Shown here: piece after piece, positions 13,001 to 24,965 of the stretch
Numbering within the stretch: position 1 is the first letter of the stretch
Layout: every line of letters starts with the position of its first letter
NCBI GenBank assembly: GCA_036345935.2
Contig: JADWOT020000001.1
Location: 5,876,270 to 5,940,269, forward strand
DNA length: 64,000 nt
Origin: Taenia hydatigena
Taxonomy: Eukaryota; Platyhelminthes; Cestoda; Cyclophyllidea; Taeniidae
Direction of reading: 5' to 3'
The notes under the pieces: model-generated
Told to the model about the DNA's origin: nothing
Database searches by the model: none
What the model saw: the letters and a program-made list of their open reading frames with translations, nothing else
Program-made: the position numbers and the translations under genes

Positions 13001-14755
13001 TCGACGATGCAAAGTAAATTTTCTGTAAAATATATGAACACAGGATAGACGGTGAAGACCTTCACTCGCCTCCATCAATAGACGTGGCACAATGTTGGCG
13101 CTAGCAACTGGCCTACCAACCGTAATCCGAATCATATGCGTTAGTGACGCCGTCGAATCGAGATACGTTTTTAAATTAAGATTAAGACCACTAATTAATT
13201 GGTATAATCTTCACAACGTGTCTTCATTAAGCTCAAATAATTGCAGTGTATACCTTTTCAAACACGACAACTACGCCTGAATTGTGCACCTGTTGTGACA
13301 CAAACAAGTTATAACGGTAGGAGAGGCATTTAATTTTAATCTCGCTAGGCCCTTAATGACGGAAATGGACATCACAATTCTGGTGGTAAAGATTTTGCTA
13401 TTTATCTCCAAGTTTTGCATAATTGAAATTATGAGCCGACCCATCTTGACGACAAACCAAACTAAGCGTTTGCTGGAAACAAGCATGGGACCACTTTAGT
13501 CGCAAGGAACACAGAGAAAAGAATGTTTCCTTTAGATAGGAAGCACCCGCCACCAAGCTGCATTCGTGACCTCGTCAGCTAAGAGCATGATAACGAGTAA
13601 ACCAAAAACAACGCCACCTTCATCAAGCTTTGAAATGGAACCTCCGAGTAGCGCTGCTTCCACCTCACAGAGTATCACATAAAATTTGGTAAAAGTAAAT
13701 TCACTGCTGCAAGAAGGAGGCGTCTTGGAATGCATTCAAATTCGAGGAACAATTTGTTTTTCGCAGACGTTCTGCACTACATGAAGAAGTAAGGAGGGAA
13801 GATGTGCACTTGTGGTTCATCACTATACAAATAAGGACCACACTTGCATGGATACCCATAGAACTCTTAAATCGACCTAATTTGTCCTATGTGTAGTAAC
13901 AATCGTTGTCATTTAATGAGAGAGTCGGGTCTAATTTGCTCAAAGCCGTCATTTTGACAAGGCCTCCTTCTTAACTATGCGTTAAAATAGGGATAATGCC
14001 TTAAAGGGCTGACCCGAAAAAAAGTTCAAGTTCCTCCAGTATCAGCGCAAGGATAGATACATTAGGGACCAAGACGATCCACTTTCTACCTATCTGCTGC
14101 AGCCATACCAAAAATCTAAACGCCAAACTAAGGAAAAAGCCGCTAGATGCATTGAGAATTTCGACATCATTCTCAAAGGACACTGGTTCCATCGCAAAAC
14201 GCCTAATGAAGATGTCCGCTTGGAAGTCATATTATTGACACTTGCCTAGCAAAATTGTTTAAGAGATCGTTTAAAAACCACACAGGCACTTAGAAGACTT
14301 AAACAAGTTTCTTAGAGCTTAAGTGAGAAAATAAATCGTCAGGTTTCGTAGCCGCTAAGTTGCATTTGTTGCCAATGAAGCTACTCAGAAAGAATCTGCA
14401 ACATAGCAGATTCATGCCCAGTGATTATCTCTATAAACCTAATAAGTGGAAAACCTAATATTGTTATGAATCACACATTCCTAATTAAAAATAATATGGC
14501 ACATGGAAGGCCAAACCGTCCGAACTCACGCGTCATGATGGTACCAAAGACAAGCAGAAGGGCATTAGGGCTGACATAGAGGTTAACTTGATGTCAGTGA
14601 AGTGTGACCAGGGTATCTAGCTAGTAGTCTGCGTAAGAACCTGTGCCTTTTTTGCCGAAAGTGTGTAAAAGAGCACACCAAATTCAAAATTCATATCGCA
14701 GCAGTGGGATAAAGGTGCATTTTGGTCGTTTCGTTCCCTGCCTCTTATTGGGTAG
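10030..14755. other. Unassigned DNA
   Basis: No gene model survives scrutiny. The longest plus-strand frame here (11196-11540, 114 codons) starts with GTG; it has a possible acceptor (TTTTTCATTAG) but no known domain. A short GATAGATAGA run lies near 10680. Nothing else stands out. Confidence 0.4.
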
Positions 14756-14864
14756 CCGTGATTATCCGAAACCACCAGCATTTCCGTCAGCTCAGTCATC
14801 TGTGCCACATTACGACACGGACGATGGTTTCAGCTACCGAGATAGCGCTTACAAATACACCTGA
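14756..14864 (+). CDS. Possible 3'-terminal coding exon, unrecognised
   Basis: A long pyrimidine-rich tract (TCGTTTCGTTCCCTGCCTCT, then TATTGGGTAG) gives a strong acceptor at 14754-14755. The exon then encodes RDYPKPPAFPSAQSSVPHYD and continues with Asp/Tyr/Ser-rich residues to a TGA at 14862-14864, about 35 residues in all. The Pro/Tyr/Ser-rich, acidic, CpG-containing peptide looks like the cytoplasmic tail of a larger protein. No upstream exon in matching phase was identified: the obvious candidate ending near 14715 would put the frame into an early stop. The alternative is a chance acceptor. Confidence 0.3.
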
Positions 14865-17638
14865 TACGAGCCACTGTGCCATGGCTTTGGAACGATGTTT
14901 TTTTACAGAACAAATATATAGAGTTACGACAAAGCGAATCCGATGGTAAGCAGGTGGATACTAGGGTTAGTGGAATAAATGCCTGAATAAACCAGCATCT
15001 AATGTGATTGATTTAAGACCTACTATTGGATGAGCTAGAGGTTGGAATAAAGGGCAAAGGAAAGCGTGATTTCGCAAGCAGGACCTCAGTTCTGGTGAGT
15101 CCAAAGTTGAATCTCAATGTAACAGTTGCAGAAGGACTGTTTAGTGCGTTCGCGAATAATGCCTGCCTAACGGTAAATCTCCACCACCACGCCCCAACCA
15201 CTGTGTGTTCAAAATTATGGCGTCAATTTAGGCCAATAATATAGACCAGCTCAATCCATACACATGAACGTAAAAATTTCATCATTTTCCATCATCTCTA
15301 CTGTCTTAGCCACTAGCCAAGGGCAAATGTAGGCCAGTCCAACCTGCAAAGGGCTATGAAAGAAAAACGGCGCTCCTCATCCCCATTCATCTCGATATGT
15401 TTTACTGGGACTGGTCATGGGAGGATAGATGTCCGAATCGGGTACCAAAAGAATAATGATAGCCAATTTTAGCTGTATAGGGCAAGAAATAGAGCATTTT
15501 ATAAATATCCATAGCTCGAAAACTGCATTAACACTGGCTTTTAAGAAAATCGAAGCGCGTAAAGTGCTATTTTACTTGTACCAGCCATAAAATTGAAACC
15601 AAAGAAATTCTACACATCACGAAATGGGAAATTCTATGAAATGCTGGCCCGTAATTGGCGATACTGACATGTTTGACCTTAAATTCAACGAGGAAGTAAC
15701 TGTTTCTAAGAATGATGATTTAACCTACTAGCATTGAGTGCTGGCCGCATTTCTCTTCCTTACGCAAGTTTGCTTTAATTCTTATTATCCGTCACTCTGC
15801 AGATCCATACTCATGTTTTTCTCTCCTCAGTGACTTTTGCGAAGCCGATATTTACTCTGAGTCTACAAAATACATCTCGAGTTTCATTATCAAAAACTCA
15901 TAAATAAGCGTAAACAGACAACCTTAACCATCTGCAGAATTATTTGACCACTCAACTGACCACCAAGCTTGCAGGTTTGCGTGGTGCCCTACATTGTGCC
16001 ACCATACCCTTTGGCATCTGGACGACTTCGGATGCGGACAGATGCGGGTAGCTTGTGAACCACAAGCAGCAAGGGTGTATTAATGTAAAGGCCCAAAAGT
16101 GGGACATTAGCGATGCTGGACAAAAGAAACAGGAAACTTTTTCATTAAAAACAGTAGAAAAATATAATAATTACATGATTCCAGCATTGTTGACAAGAGG
16201 GACACACTCGTAGGCAAGTTGCAGACTCTGCCTAAGGACCAAGCTCTCAGCTGCAGAGAGAGGCGTGAATGTTGCATTCCCTTCCACTGTAGATACCCTT
16301 TCGAGCATTGCAGGTGCCAGAGCATCGGAGAGGGAAAGCTGAGGCTTTGTTGTGCAGTCGCAATGAGTGGTTGACAATCTCTCCGACAACCATTTGCAAG
16401 CTTGCCAACATTTTAAAAATATTGTTTTAATAAGGAGAATTCACCCTTCAAAAGTAGCAAAGCCACTATGTTAGAATTTTTACGGTCCCTCAGAGTGCAT
16501 AGGATTCGACGAAGCTGATGAACCAAATCTGACCCATCCTAGCATATGACAACTCGGAAGTTCCGGTGTCTTGCTTTACACTTGGCGATATCTTAAGCAG
16601 GTAGGGCCAAATAGCATGTAAAGTTGCCATCACATACAAAACTGTCACACGCTTCGGCGATGTTCCTCTGAAGCTAACTTCACTGATGGCAGGAAACGAA
16701 TAGATTCAAAATTGACGCACACTCACTCAAAGGACATCACGAAGTCTCCTAGCTCTTCCACAGGGCAAGTTTTACGGACAATGATTCGGTCATCAACGAC
16801 AGCTCTTCAAACACTTCTAGACCGAGACATAATAATTTTGAAGTTGACCATCGGCTGTCTAGCACATGAATATGGAATCTTGTATAAGGAAAACAGGCAA
16901 AAAAGCACGTGCGTTTTGCACTGCACTACCACGAATCACTTTCTATGTCCTCTATTTTGCAGCCATACAATTCATGGATCACCCGAAGAAACAGTGGCCC
17001 CAATCTCTTTGTTCTAGACTACCATCTTGACGACGTGCATGAAGATAATGCGCAAATTTACTCGAGCATTATGCATTTGTACCTCGTGCTCGCGAACATT
17101 CTCCACTAGGACTCGGGTCATGTTGTCGTCACTGACCACGACCGATCATGCAATATTGGTGAGATGACAACTCCCCATTCTAAGGCGCCAGGAATAATCA
17201 ATGGAATTAAATTTACAGTAAAGGTGGATATGAATTTCTGACCCTTCTAGTTGTCCACATTGCGTCTGGATCAGTTTAATCAAATACCAGATGCAGAAAC
17301 GAGAGGATGAGGTGGCGAAGATCGGGTCGCCGTAGCATAAAGTATATGAAAAGGTTCTCAAATAATGTGCATTTTTTCTTCACATTTTTTTCTTGAGCAC
17401 AATTGGCAGGAGCTTAAGGATCAAGAAAGCGTAAAAATCTTGGTTTGTATTTCCGTGCTGACTGAGATAAAGTGGCTTGTTTTACAAAGCAACCATCGTG
17501 CCTTCCCTTCCGACTAATATTCCACTCCACCTCAAACTACTTCGTCTGTGATCCTAGGCTCTACAAGGCTGCGCATGGAAGGAAAATGTCGTTAGTGAAC
17601 CATGGTGTCCGTTATGCACTTGATAAAGACAGTGTTCA
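14865..17638. other. Unassigned DNA
   Basis: Frames of 60-100 codons occur (for example 15026-15244 and 16712-17017, plus strand) without splice or domain support. No repeat or RNA gene recognised. Confidence 0.4.
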
Positions 17639-17923
17639 TTAGTTGGTGACAGTGCCTCTGGTTGTATAGAAGTGACCAAAGCCAGACCATTTTCTACTAA
17701 CACCGAGGGGCTTTGCGTAAACTTCCATCTCGCCAATCCACTTTTTCATACAGGCGAATGGCATCAACAAGTTGGTAATCCTATCGGCAGATACTAAGGA
17801 GATGGCAATAACAGCGAAAACGTCGGCTGTAGTGCCCTTGGTTTAGCTTGCAGTAAAGAACACCATTACCTCGGTAGCAACCTTGGCATGCAATGCAGCG
17901 GCGGCGTTCAAGATGTGTGCCAT
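17639..17923 (-). pseudogene. Decayed coding frame, unrecognised family
   Basis: On the minus strand the strong acceptor GCTGTGTGCTTTTTTAG directly precedes an ATG at 17923-17921. The frame starts MAHILNAAAALHAKVATEVM, meets one TAA at codon 27 (17845-17843), and then reads on for another 67 codons to TAA TGA at about 17639. The later part includes ADVFAVIAISLVSADRITN and VYAKPLGVSRKW, which look like genuine protein. One stop in about 95 codons suggests a recently broken gene or exon. The start and middle resemble the 63-codon frame at 1114-1305, also on the minus strand. The family is not recognised and function is unknown. A chance frame remains possible. Confidence 0.33.
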
Positions 17924-18474
17924 CTAAAAAAGCACACAGCAATCGCGAGTCAGCGCGGGCAGTCACAATTATGACAGTAAATTTGCTAATAGACGCACGA
18001 TAAGAAATGTGATCAGAGGTAGGACCGTTGTGCCCCTTCATGGAAGAAATGTCACTCGCGCGCACACTGCAACACTGCGACGAATTAAGGAGGCAGAAGT
18101 GTCGGTGCCGGTGGTATTGCAGCAGCAGATTAAAGGTGGCATTGTTAGAACAGTTCAACAAATGTAGAGTCGACCACTTCCTTCATCGAGTCGTGCTCTT
18201 TCTCCTTGGGAAAAGGGAATAGTGAACCGAAGATGAACAGATGATGAATATGGACGGGTTAGATAAAGGGCAGATAGTTGGGAGTAAATGACACGTAGCG
18301 AGCCAACGAAATGCAATAAAGGCCTCAAATGCACAATATACAGCCAAAAATCAACCAGCAAATCACGTTTGAAAGCTAAACATCCTTAAACAGTAAATAT
18401 TTTGACGCAATACGCATTACAAAAGCGCTTTGCTGGATTCGAGGCATGGGCTAGTCGAACATTAGCATCTTATT
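17924..18474. other. Unassigned DNA
   Basis: Contains the upstream side of the decayed frame and a CpG-containing patch near 18050-18120. No independent gene is seen. Confidence 0.4.
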
Positions 18475-18590
18475 ATTTAGTTGCGAGTCGGAAGAGGGGT
18501 CTTCATTTCATCCCTTGCGGTAGAGGCTGTGACCGAATGAATGCAAAAAAGTACTCTAGATCAATCACACCATTTTGACAGCAAGCAACC
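18475..18590 (+). repeat. Dispersed repeat family F, copy A (diverged)
   Basis: Shares the core GTAGAGGCTGTGACCGAA and flanking words with 21245-21418 (plus) and with the reverse complement of 24846-24965. It is the most diverged of the copies. Ends are approximate and no terminal repeats or target duplications were seen. Confidence 0.45.
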
Positions 18591-20674
18591 TCAGCAATTG
18601 CTTCTTTTTTGTCTGGAACAGCTCTAATGTCTTCGAGTGGTCAACTCAACAATCTGATAGGCAAAGGGTAAGCAAAGGAAGCAGTCCCTACCATTCGTCA
18701 AACTATGATGGAGTTTAAATCATTTGGACTAATATACTCCATTCTAATTCAAAAATCGCTGACCTCAGCTAGGTGACGCACTCGATGTCAGCATTTGATT
18801 GAATCAGACAATGGATCTCGAACGCTCAAGAAACAGGCATAACAGAAGCTAAGAACTCGGCAGGACCCAGCAGTTGCTAGCTAGAAGTATCTGGTAGGAT
18901 TGATTACTTCTAAAATCCTTTACACGATGACATTTCTCTTTGCCATGACCAATCACCTTTAAAAACCAACCCAAGACATTTCCTTTGATGGATAATTTCT
19001 GATGATGCACTATTATTCAATCCTGACTTGCTAAATTCCCCTTTGCCAAATTTATGGAAGCTCTCCTCAAATTTTCCATAAGCGATGAATACTTCAGCAC
19101 GTACTTGTTCTAGGCAAAGGCGTAACGCCCTCGATCTTTCCTAAAGTCGCACGTGAATGAACGCTTGCTATCAACAACCGAAACTGAAAATGCTGGAAAG
19201 GGAAAATGAAAGCCATCCACTTCATGACAACTAACTCATTCAGAAGTCTTGCATCATGGTTAGCAGGTGAGATGCGGCCTGAACTGAGGTAATGTTTTTG
19301 GAAATTCGTCAGAAAAGCATTGAAAACCATGTTCGCATCAAACCAAAGTAAAACAGACGGATCGCTCAACTCCACTCCGCATACTGCACAAACTCAAGCT
19401 CAACAAAATGGTTAGTGAAAACCCTTTAAAATCTCCGATTGGCATTTTATGATTTTTTTGTCCATTCCCATGATGATGCACCAATTACGTAAAAAATGAC
19501 AAGTCATAGCTGAGAGTCAGACCACTCCAAATGACCGTGTCCTTTATCTACGTTGTGGATGATGGCTTGCGTGCTTGGTAAACGGACCTGGTGTACAGGT
19601 ACGCCTGTGACTGGCTACCAGTCAGCTGATGGTTAGACTGACGTTTTACCGTACAATCGCCTTTGTAGACGGTTCTTCCCTTTCCTTTCTCTCCCTTCTT
19701 CCACCCTTGCTATGGAAAGGTTGAGTATTTATAGCGACCTTCATTGCGGCACAGGACCAAAATGCGGTAACAGGAGCAAAATATTCACTACTCAGAAGTT
19801 CTAGACTCTAAAGAGCTACCACATGCGTTAGCAATCAGGTTAAAATTGTCCCTTCGCCCCTCACCTGCAAAGCATAGTTAAAGAACACAAGTATTACACA
19901 GTCCCTAGCATTTTGAGCACCGTCTCTAGTGCTACTGTCGATGAGTGGTTTACTTTCTGCCACAATTGCGTTGGCAATTGTGAAAAACCACGTCCGATTT
20001 CAACCAAATCGTAAAAGGGTGACGAGTACCGCATCAGTACTAGCGCATGCACTTTGCAAGCCTCAAAAGCGATGGTGACAAGTTTTATACGGCACCGCGC
20101 ACACTCTTCTAATCATCAGATGCATCTATAGACATTTTGTGATTTGGCTGCATCGAATGTATAAAGCGGCATTGTTAGGCTTTAAAAATCAAACCCGTTA
20201 AAGATGTTTGGCGACAAAATGCATTAGTCGGCATATCATCAACAAATGTAATAGTACAGACCACACCGCAACCGCAGCGCAAACTTGGAACGACCACCGC
20301 TTCAAAAGCATTCATTTGAGAAATGAGATGCTCAGACCATTAATCAGCAAATCATCCGAACGCGATGGTCAATCGTACGATGGATGCAAAATATGTTGTC
20401 TAATTAACCTTGAGAAAGTAGTCCAGATGTTTTAGGATCCTACCAAAAGTGAATTTTCTTTAAAAACATTGATTCAGGCAGTGGTCTGTCAAGCATTTCA
20501 ACGAATTGTAGAAAGTGCGCATCCAGGTAACAATCGACTAGTAAGAAACCTCAGCAACTTTGCAATTAATTAAGAAAGGGTGAACCGGTGAATAATTGAG
20601 TTAAATCAAAAGCACTATCCATCTGCTACAAAGGCTAGGATTAACTAATAAGTAGGAGGCCACTTGCAATTCAG
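18591..20674. other. Unassigned DNA with one perfect hairpin
   Basis: No gene model. A perfect 9-bp stem (CACAATTGC paired with GCAATTGTG, 4-nt loop) lies at 19961-19982; its function is unknown. Confidence 0.35.
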
Positions 20675-22300
20675 ACATACAAGGAGTCATGAACTCTTCT
20701 CATCCCATTCTGCGCCAAATCCTGCTACTCTCCGAGCCCACTTGGCTCCACCATCCTCAGTGTCCGAGCTCCCAATATCACATCGACGATCCACTTCAAC
20801 GAATCGGTATTCTTATCCAGAAGAGGCAACAGAAGCATTACATGTAGTGTTCTCATTCTCAAATGTAATAAGATGGATGCATAGAGAGAGACGCACCATG
20901 CAAGAGACATCGCCTAAGTGAGTGCAATATTGTGAGAAGAAAGCAGAAATATCAGTGATCTCAGCTGCACGATCACGTTGATTGTCCTGCAACAAGAAAT
21001 TGAAGGCGTACCGACGCGTTAATTCAACGACAAAGAACCGTTAAATGAAGAAGCCAGCTGAGCAATTAAAAATAGTTAACAAGTGGGTGTCGAAGAAAGG
21101 TTCAAAAGTCTAACCCATTGATAACAACCAAATAATATGTCTTGAAAATTCTGTAGCCCAAGGGAGACGACATTTTAAATAAGGTGCAAATTGCATAGAC
21201 ACTTTATAAGACATGGAGCACAGGCTAAAAAGAGCATTTTCATTTCACTAGATCCGTTTGCGAACCCGATGGAGGGTTTTTAAATTTCATTCTTCGTGTT
21301 AGAGGTTGTGACCAAACAAACGTAAAAGCACCGATTAATTCGCTACCATTTTTTTTGAGATAGACTTACAAAAACAAGTTTTATCTTTACACGATTGCCC
21401 ACCCTGGATGAGATGGGTTCGCTACTCCCAGCACGCACGAATGCAGTGTTTTCAGACTTGCGATTAGTACGAAGCCTAATGAGCACTTAGAACATCAAAT
21501 TCATGCAGATAATAATTGACTCATCATTAAGCATCATCCCAACTGTTAAAGATTAGGCAACGCACTTTACTAATGGCAACTTTACTAGGATCCGATGAAG
21601 GTATGAGGAGAAAATGGTGAGAAGTGTTGACGGAGATCTCATTGCGGTAATGGAACATAAAAAGGAAAAATAGATTAAAGTTTTAAAAGGTACACCGCGA
21701 TCCCGCCTGTTATACTGGCTCACACTTTGTTCATCTCATCGCACAAACTCATCACCGTAAGACACCTCTGAATGACCGATGCAAACAGCACGCAAGAGAA
21801 AGAATCCCATTTACTCGCAAAACACGTCTTAATTTATTCTAATTTTAACGCCATCGGCACAATTTAGTCTCCTGCCATCATCACTCGAAATTTCAACCAA
21901 ATAGTTAAACTTGTTTCGTTAATTAAGTGCATTTATTCACCAAAAGAACCTCAAACACCTAGTTTTGCTCAAATTTAGCGGACATGTTTGCAACATTTAC
22001 AACCACCGAATTATGTAAAAACAAAGGTTTAAACGCTACACAAATGGAACAGAACCCATTTGCGAAATTCAAGCCATCAACTATGCTTAACCTTGGTAGT
22101 AAAGAATAAAGCTTGTAATACCCATCAGACGGCAGCATCATCGCTACCTCATTTGGGCCCACGACGAGGAAAATGAACGACAGAAGAGGTCCACTTGAAG
22201 AAATGTGGAGTCCCATAGAGGATGCAACTATTTAAGCACTCGCCTCCACGGATATGACTGTCGTCCGAGGACTGCTATACATCATCCCTTGGACGGATCG
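20675..22300 (+). CDS. Candidate two-exon coding region, unrecognised
   Basis: Exon 20675-20917 (243 nt) follows an acceptor CACTTGCAATTCAG and ends two bases into a codon at a strong donor, GTGAGT. It is open for 80 codons and encodes a Ser/Pro/Arg-rich peptide including LRAHLAPPSSVSELPISHRR and a conserved-looking YSYPEEATEALHVV. A second exon, 22219-22300, starts in the matching phase after CCCATAG, encodes GCNYLSTRLHGYDCRPR and further residues, and ends at the donor GTGAGA. Beyond it a 32-nt intron (22301-22332) would bring an immediate stop; without that intron the frame continues to a stop at about 22393. The second acceptor has little pyrimidine tract, so the pairing is tentative. No domain is recognised. 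Confidence 0.32.
21245..21418 (+). repeat. Dispersed repeat family F, copy B
   Basis: Lies in the long intron of the two-exon model above. It matches the reverse complement of 24842-24965 almost throughout: GTTAGAGGTTGTGACC, then AAACGTAAAAGCACCGATT, then ACAAAAACAAGTTTT and ACGATTGCCCACCCTG. It stops where the coding-like body of the family would begin. Confidence 0.6.
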
Positions 22301-22395
22301 GTGAGAGACTCGCCTGTTGAATTTCTTGGCAGAAGTGTTAATTCTGGATGCTCCAATGGCTGCCCTAAAAAGAGATGGTCTCATTTCCAGTAGCT

Positions 22396-24029
22396 GGAAG
22401 GTGGGGAGCTAGAAACTTTTCTGGGGACGAATCTTTTAACAGTATGCCTGTTTCGTTTGAGTACTGATTACATATTGTTGAAGAGACCCTGCTTTCCTCA
22501 ATAAAGGCATCACTGGGGTCAACAGACGGGATTCGTGCGCAGACTTGCTTTTCTTGTTAATTTAGAGTGTAGAAGACCCATTCTCATTTGCGCATCATTA
22601 GCTTCCAGCACCTCAGTGAGAGGACGCTTATGTCCAAATTTTAGAGCTAATAATTAAATTGGCTTTCCCACAGAGTAAAAGATGAACGAACCGCAGTAAA
22701 GCCAGTCTGTCCCTACTGAATAGAACAAGGGAAAAGAAACCCAGCTTTGGCTAATATAACATGGATTCTTAGAACAAACTATCCCACTAACTAAAAACCT
22801 ATATTTATAAGTTCATGAATGCGTTAGACGCTGGATTGAAATGCAAGGAACCACAACACCCCACTGAAGGATCATCTATCAAGACATTTTGGCATATTTG
22901 TTCGTGCGTCCAACATTCAAGCCTAGACATAAGAGTTTGTTGTTCCGATTCCGCGTTTTTTTTCGTTTTTTTTGGCATGTGTTACATTCATTTCCTTATC
23001 AATTTCAAAAGTAGTGATAAGTGATTGCGTTCAAAGTGTAGGTTCTTAAGTAACTAACTCAATAGCTCTCTTCTGACTCCGAAAGATGCTCTGCACATAA
23101 GTGCAGGAACCTTAAGTTGTTGTTAACCCTACCGAATAAGCGTTTTAAATTTCTCGGGTTGTAAGATTTACTTTGGTACATGTCGTGACGAGTAAAATAG
23201 TAATTAAGGTAGAGAAAACAATATAATTAGTTTGATGGCCACTGTAACGTTGGTTTTTACAGCCACATTTGACATGGTTCCCATTTTCATCAATGCTCCT
23301 CCATTCTTGCTACTATTCATTCCGCCAAATGCACCATGTCTGTGCAAGATCAATTGTGACACTTTGCATTTGTAAGCTAAAAGCAGGGTAGAAGGCTGAG
23401 CAGATAGCATTACATCCTATGCTCAATATCAATGGAACGGAAATAATTATTCGAGAGACATAGGATCTTCTCGATGGATTTTGAGCACGCATTTAAGCCA
23501 CGAGGCATCAGAGAAGGATGCACATGGATTGCTTCCAACATCTAACCTGATTTATGCCACACAGTCAGGGTATTTCTTTACGACCATTAGCATAGAAACG
23601 CAAAATCATTTTGCTTTCCGTAAAGCCGGTGCGTTTCAAGGAACTAGGTCTTTCGCCTCATAACCACTAGTTTTCTTTCCTTTGTGAAATGATGCCACCA
23701 ACGTAACAGTGCAAAAGGGATGAAGATCATCTTCCTGAACCGAGCAAGAATGTCTTTTGATTCAGGCTTTATATCCTAGTCTACCATTCGATGTAATGAA
23801 CACTTACCTTCAGCTTTTTCAAGACTAGGCATGCAAATTTAGTTTCACTAAGTTAAGAGTGAATATTCTCTGCATCAAATCATGGTATGGTCTAAAATTT
23901 AAGAAAATAAAGAGGTGGGCCAAAGAAAGGGGTGATTTGTGGTTGTGAGCACATACACGTGCCCAGAATATCACTCTTGTTCACTCAGGTTGTTATGGCA
24001 CAATAAAACTGTTAAGGACAAAATAAACA
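22396..24029. other. Unassigned DNA
   Basis: No supported gene. A minus-strand donor-like site (GCTGAAG, then GTAAGTGT) lies near 23812 but no exon body could be defined. Confidence 0.4.
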
Positions 24030-24111
24030 GACCAAACATTCCCGAACGACTAATCACGGTATAGCGATTAATTATTGGCAGCCTAAGTCAGCTCAACATT
24101 TGTATAAATAC

Positions 24112-24312
24112 ACTGACTGCTGCTTTCAACTTGGTCAGGTGAAGATCGTACTTTCGTCCTAAATCAGTCGCATCTGCTCTTTTATCGCCTTTTTTTGCAA
24201 ACTTACACTTGGATCAAAATGAAGGACCATCTGTAAAATATGGATCAGAGTGAAAATTTCTTAAAAGCCCTAGAAGGACTTGCGGTGAAAGAAGATGCTC
24301 ATTCTGCATCAA
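24112..24312 (+). repeat. Family F foldback, left arm
   Basis: This 200-bp stretch is the inverted counterpart of 24644-24845, about 85-90% identical by eye. Shared words include GATCGTACTTTCGTCCTAAA and TGAAAGAAGATGCTCATTCT. Weak similarity to the family continues leftward to about 24030. The arm includes a coding-like phrase, SENFLKALEGLAVKEDA, with stops around it. Confidence 0.65.
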
Positions 24313-24396
24313 CAGCAGTATGAACCGCGGCGGTGTCGACAAATGCGGTCGTATAAGGATTGACATCAGCAAATCGCACATATTTTGGGCAGTAAT

Positions 24397-24720
24397 CTAA
24401 GGTTTGCCTAGATTGCCATTGGAACCGATTGTGCTCAAATAGCTCACAGGAACAAATGGAGACTCAGGAAGTTTCGTTAGATATAATTCGTAGTTTACAG
24501 TTGTGCAGATTAGTGCCGTTGGTACAATAGAAACTGCAATTGCCAACATCATCAATATAATCATTGACTTGAGCAGCATTATTCTCCTTTCCAGCGGCTT
24601 TATTAGTCGTTGTAATGGCGTTTTGAAGAGCTGCTCTTTCCATTGATGCAGAATAAGCATCTTCTTTCACCGCTAGTCCCTCCAGAGCCTTTAAGAAATT
24701 TTCACTCTAATCCATATTTT
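24397..24720 (-). pseudogene. Coding-like body of repeat family F
   Basis: Minus-strand frame partly inside the right foldback arm. After a stop near its upstream end it reads SENFLKALEGLAVKEDAYSA, then an Ala/Asn-rich segment (AALQNAITTTNKAAGKEN), then a short Cys/Asn-rich part (NCSFYCTNGTNLHNC) before a TGA at about 24464. The first 17 residues also occur in the left arm (24112-24312), so the peptide phrase predates the duplication. Stops and a frame change show it is no longer intact. No family recognised; it may be the remnant of a small gene carried by the repeat. Confidence 0.4.
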
Positions 24721-24965
24721 TCGGGCGGTCCTCTATGTTGATCCAAGTTTAAGTTTGCAAAAAATAAGGCGATAAAAGAGTAGATGCGACTAATTTAGGA
24801 CGGGAGTACGATCTTTAGCTGACCAAGTTAAAAGCAGTGGTCAGGATGGGCAATCGTGTGAAGACAAAACTTGTTTTTGCAAGTCTATCCTAAAAAATTT
24901 GGCAGCGAATAAACCGGTGCTTTACGTTTGTTAGGTCACAGCCTCTGCCAGTTTGTAGGAGGCAA
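24644..24965 (-). repeat. Family F foldback, right arm plus extension
   Basis: 24644-24845 pairs with 24112-24312 in opposite orientation across a spacer of about 330 bp, enough to form a long hairpin. 24846-24965 continues as the reverse complement of copy B at 21245-21418. This is the most complete copy of the family in the window. Confidence 0.65.
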
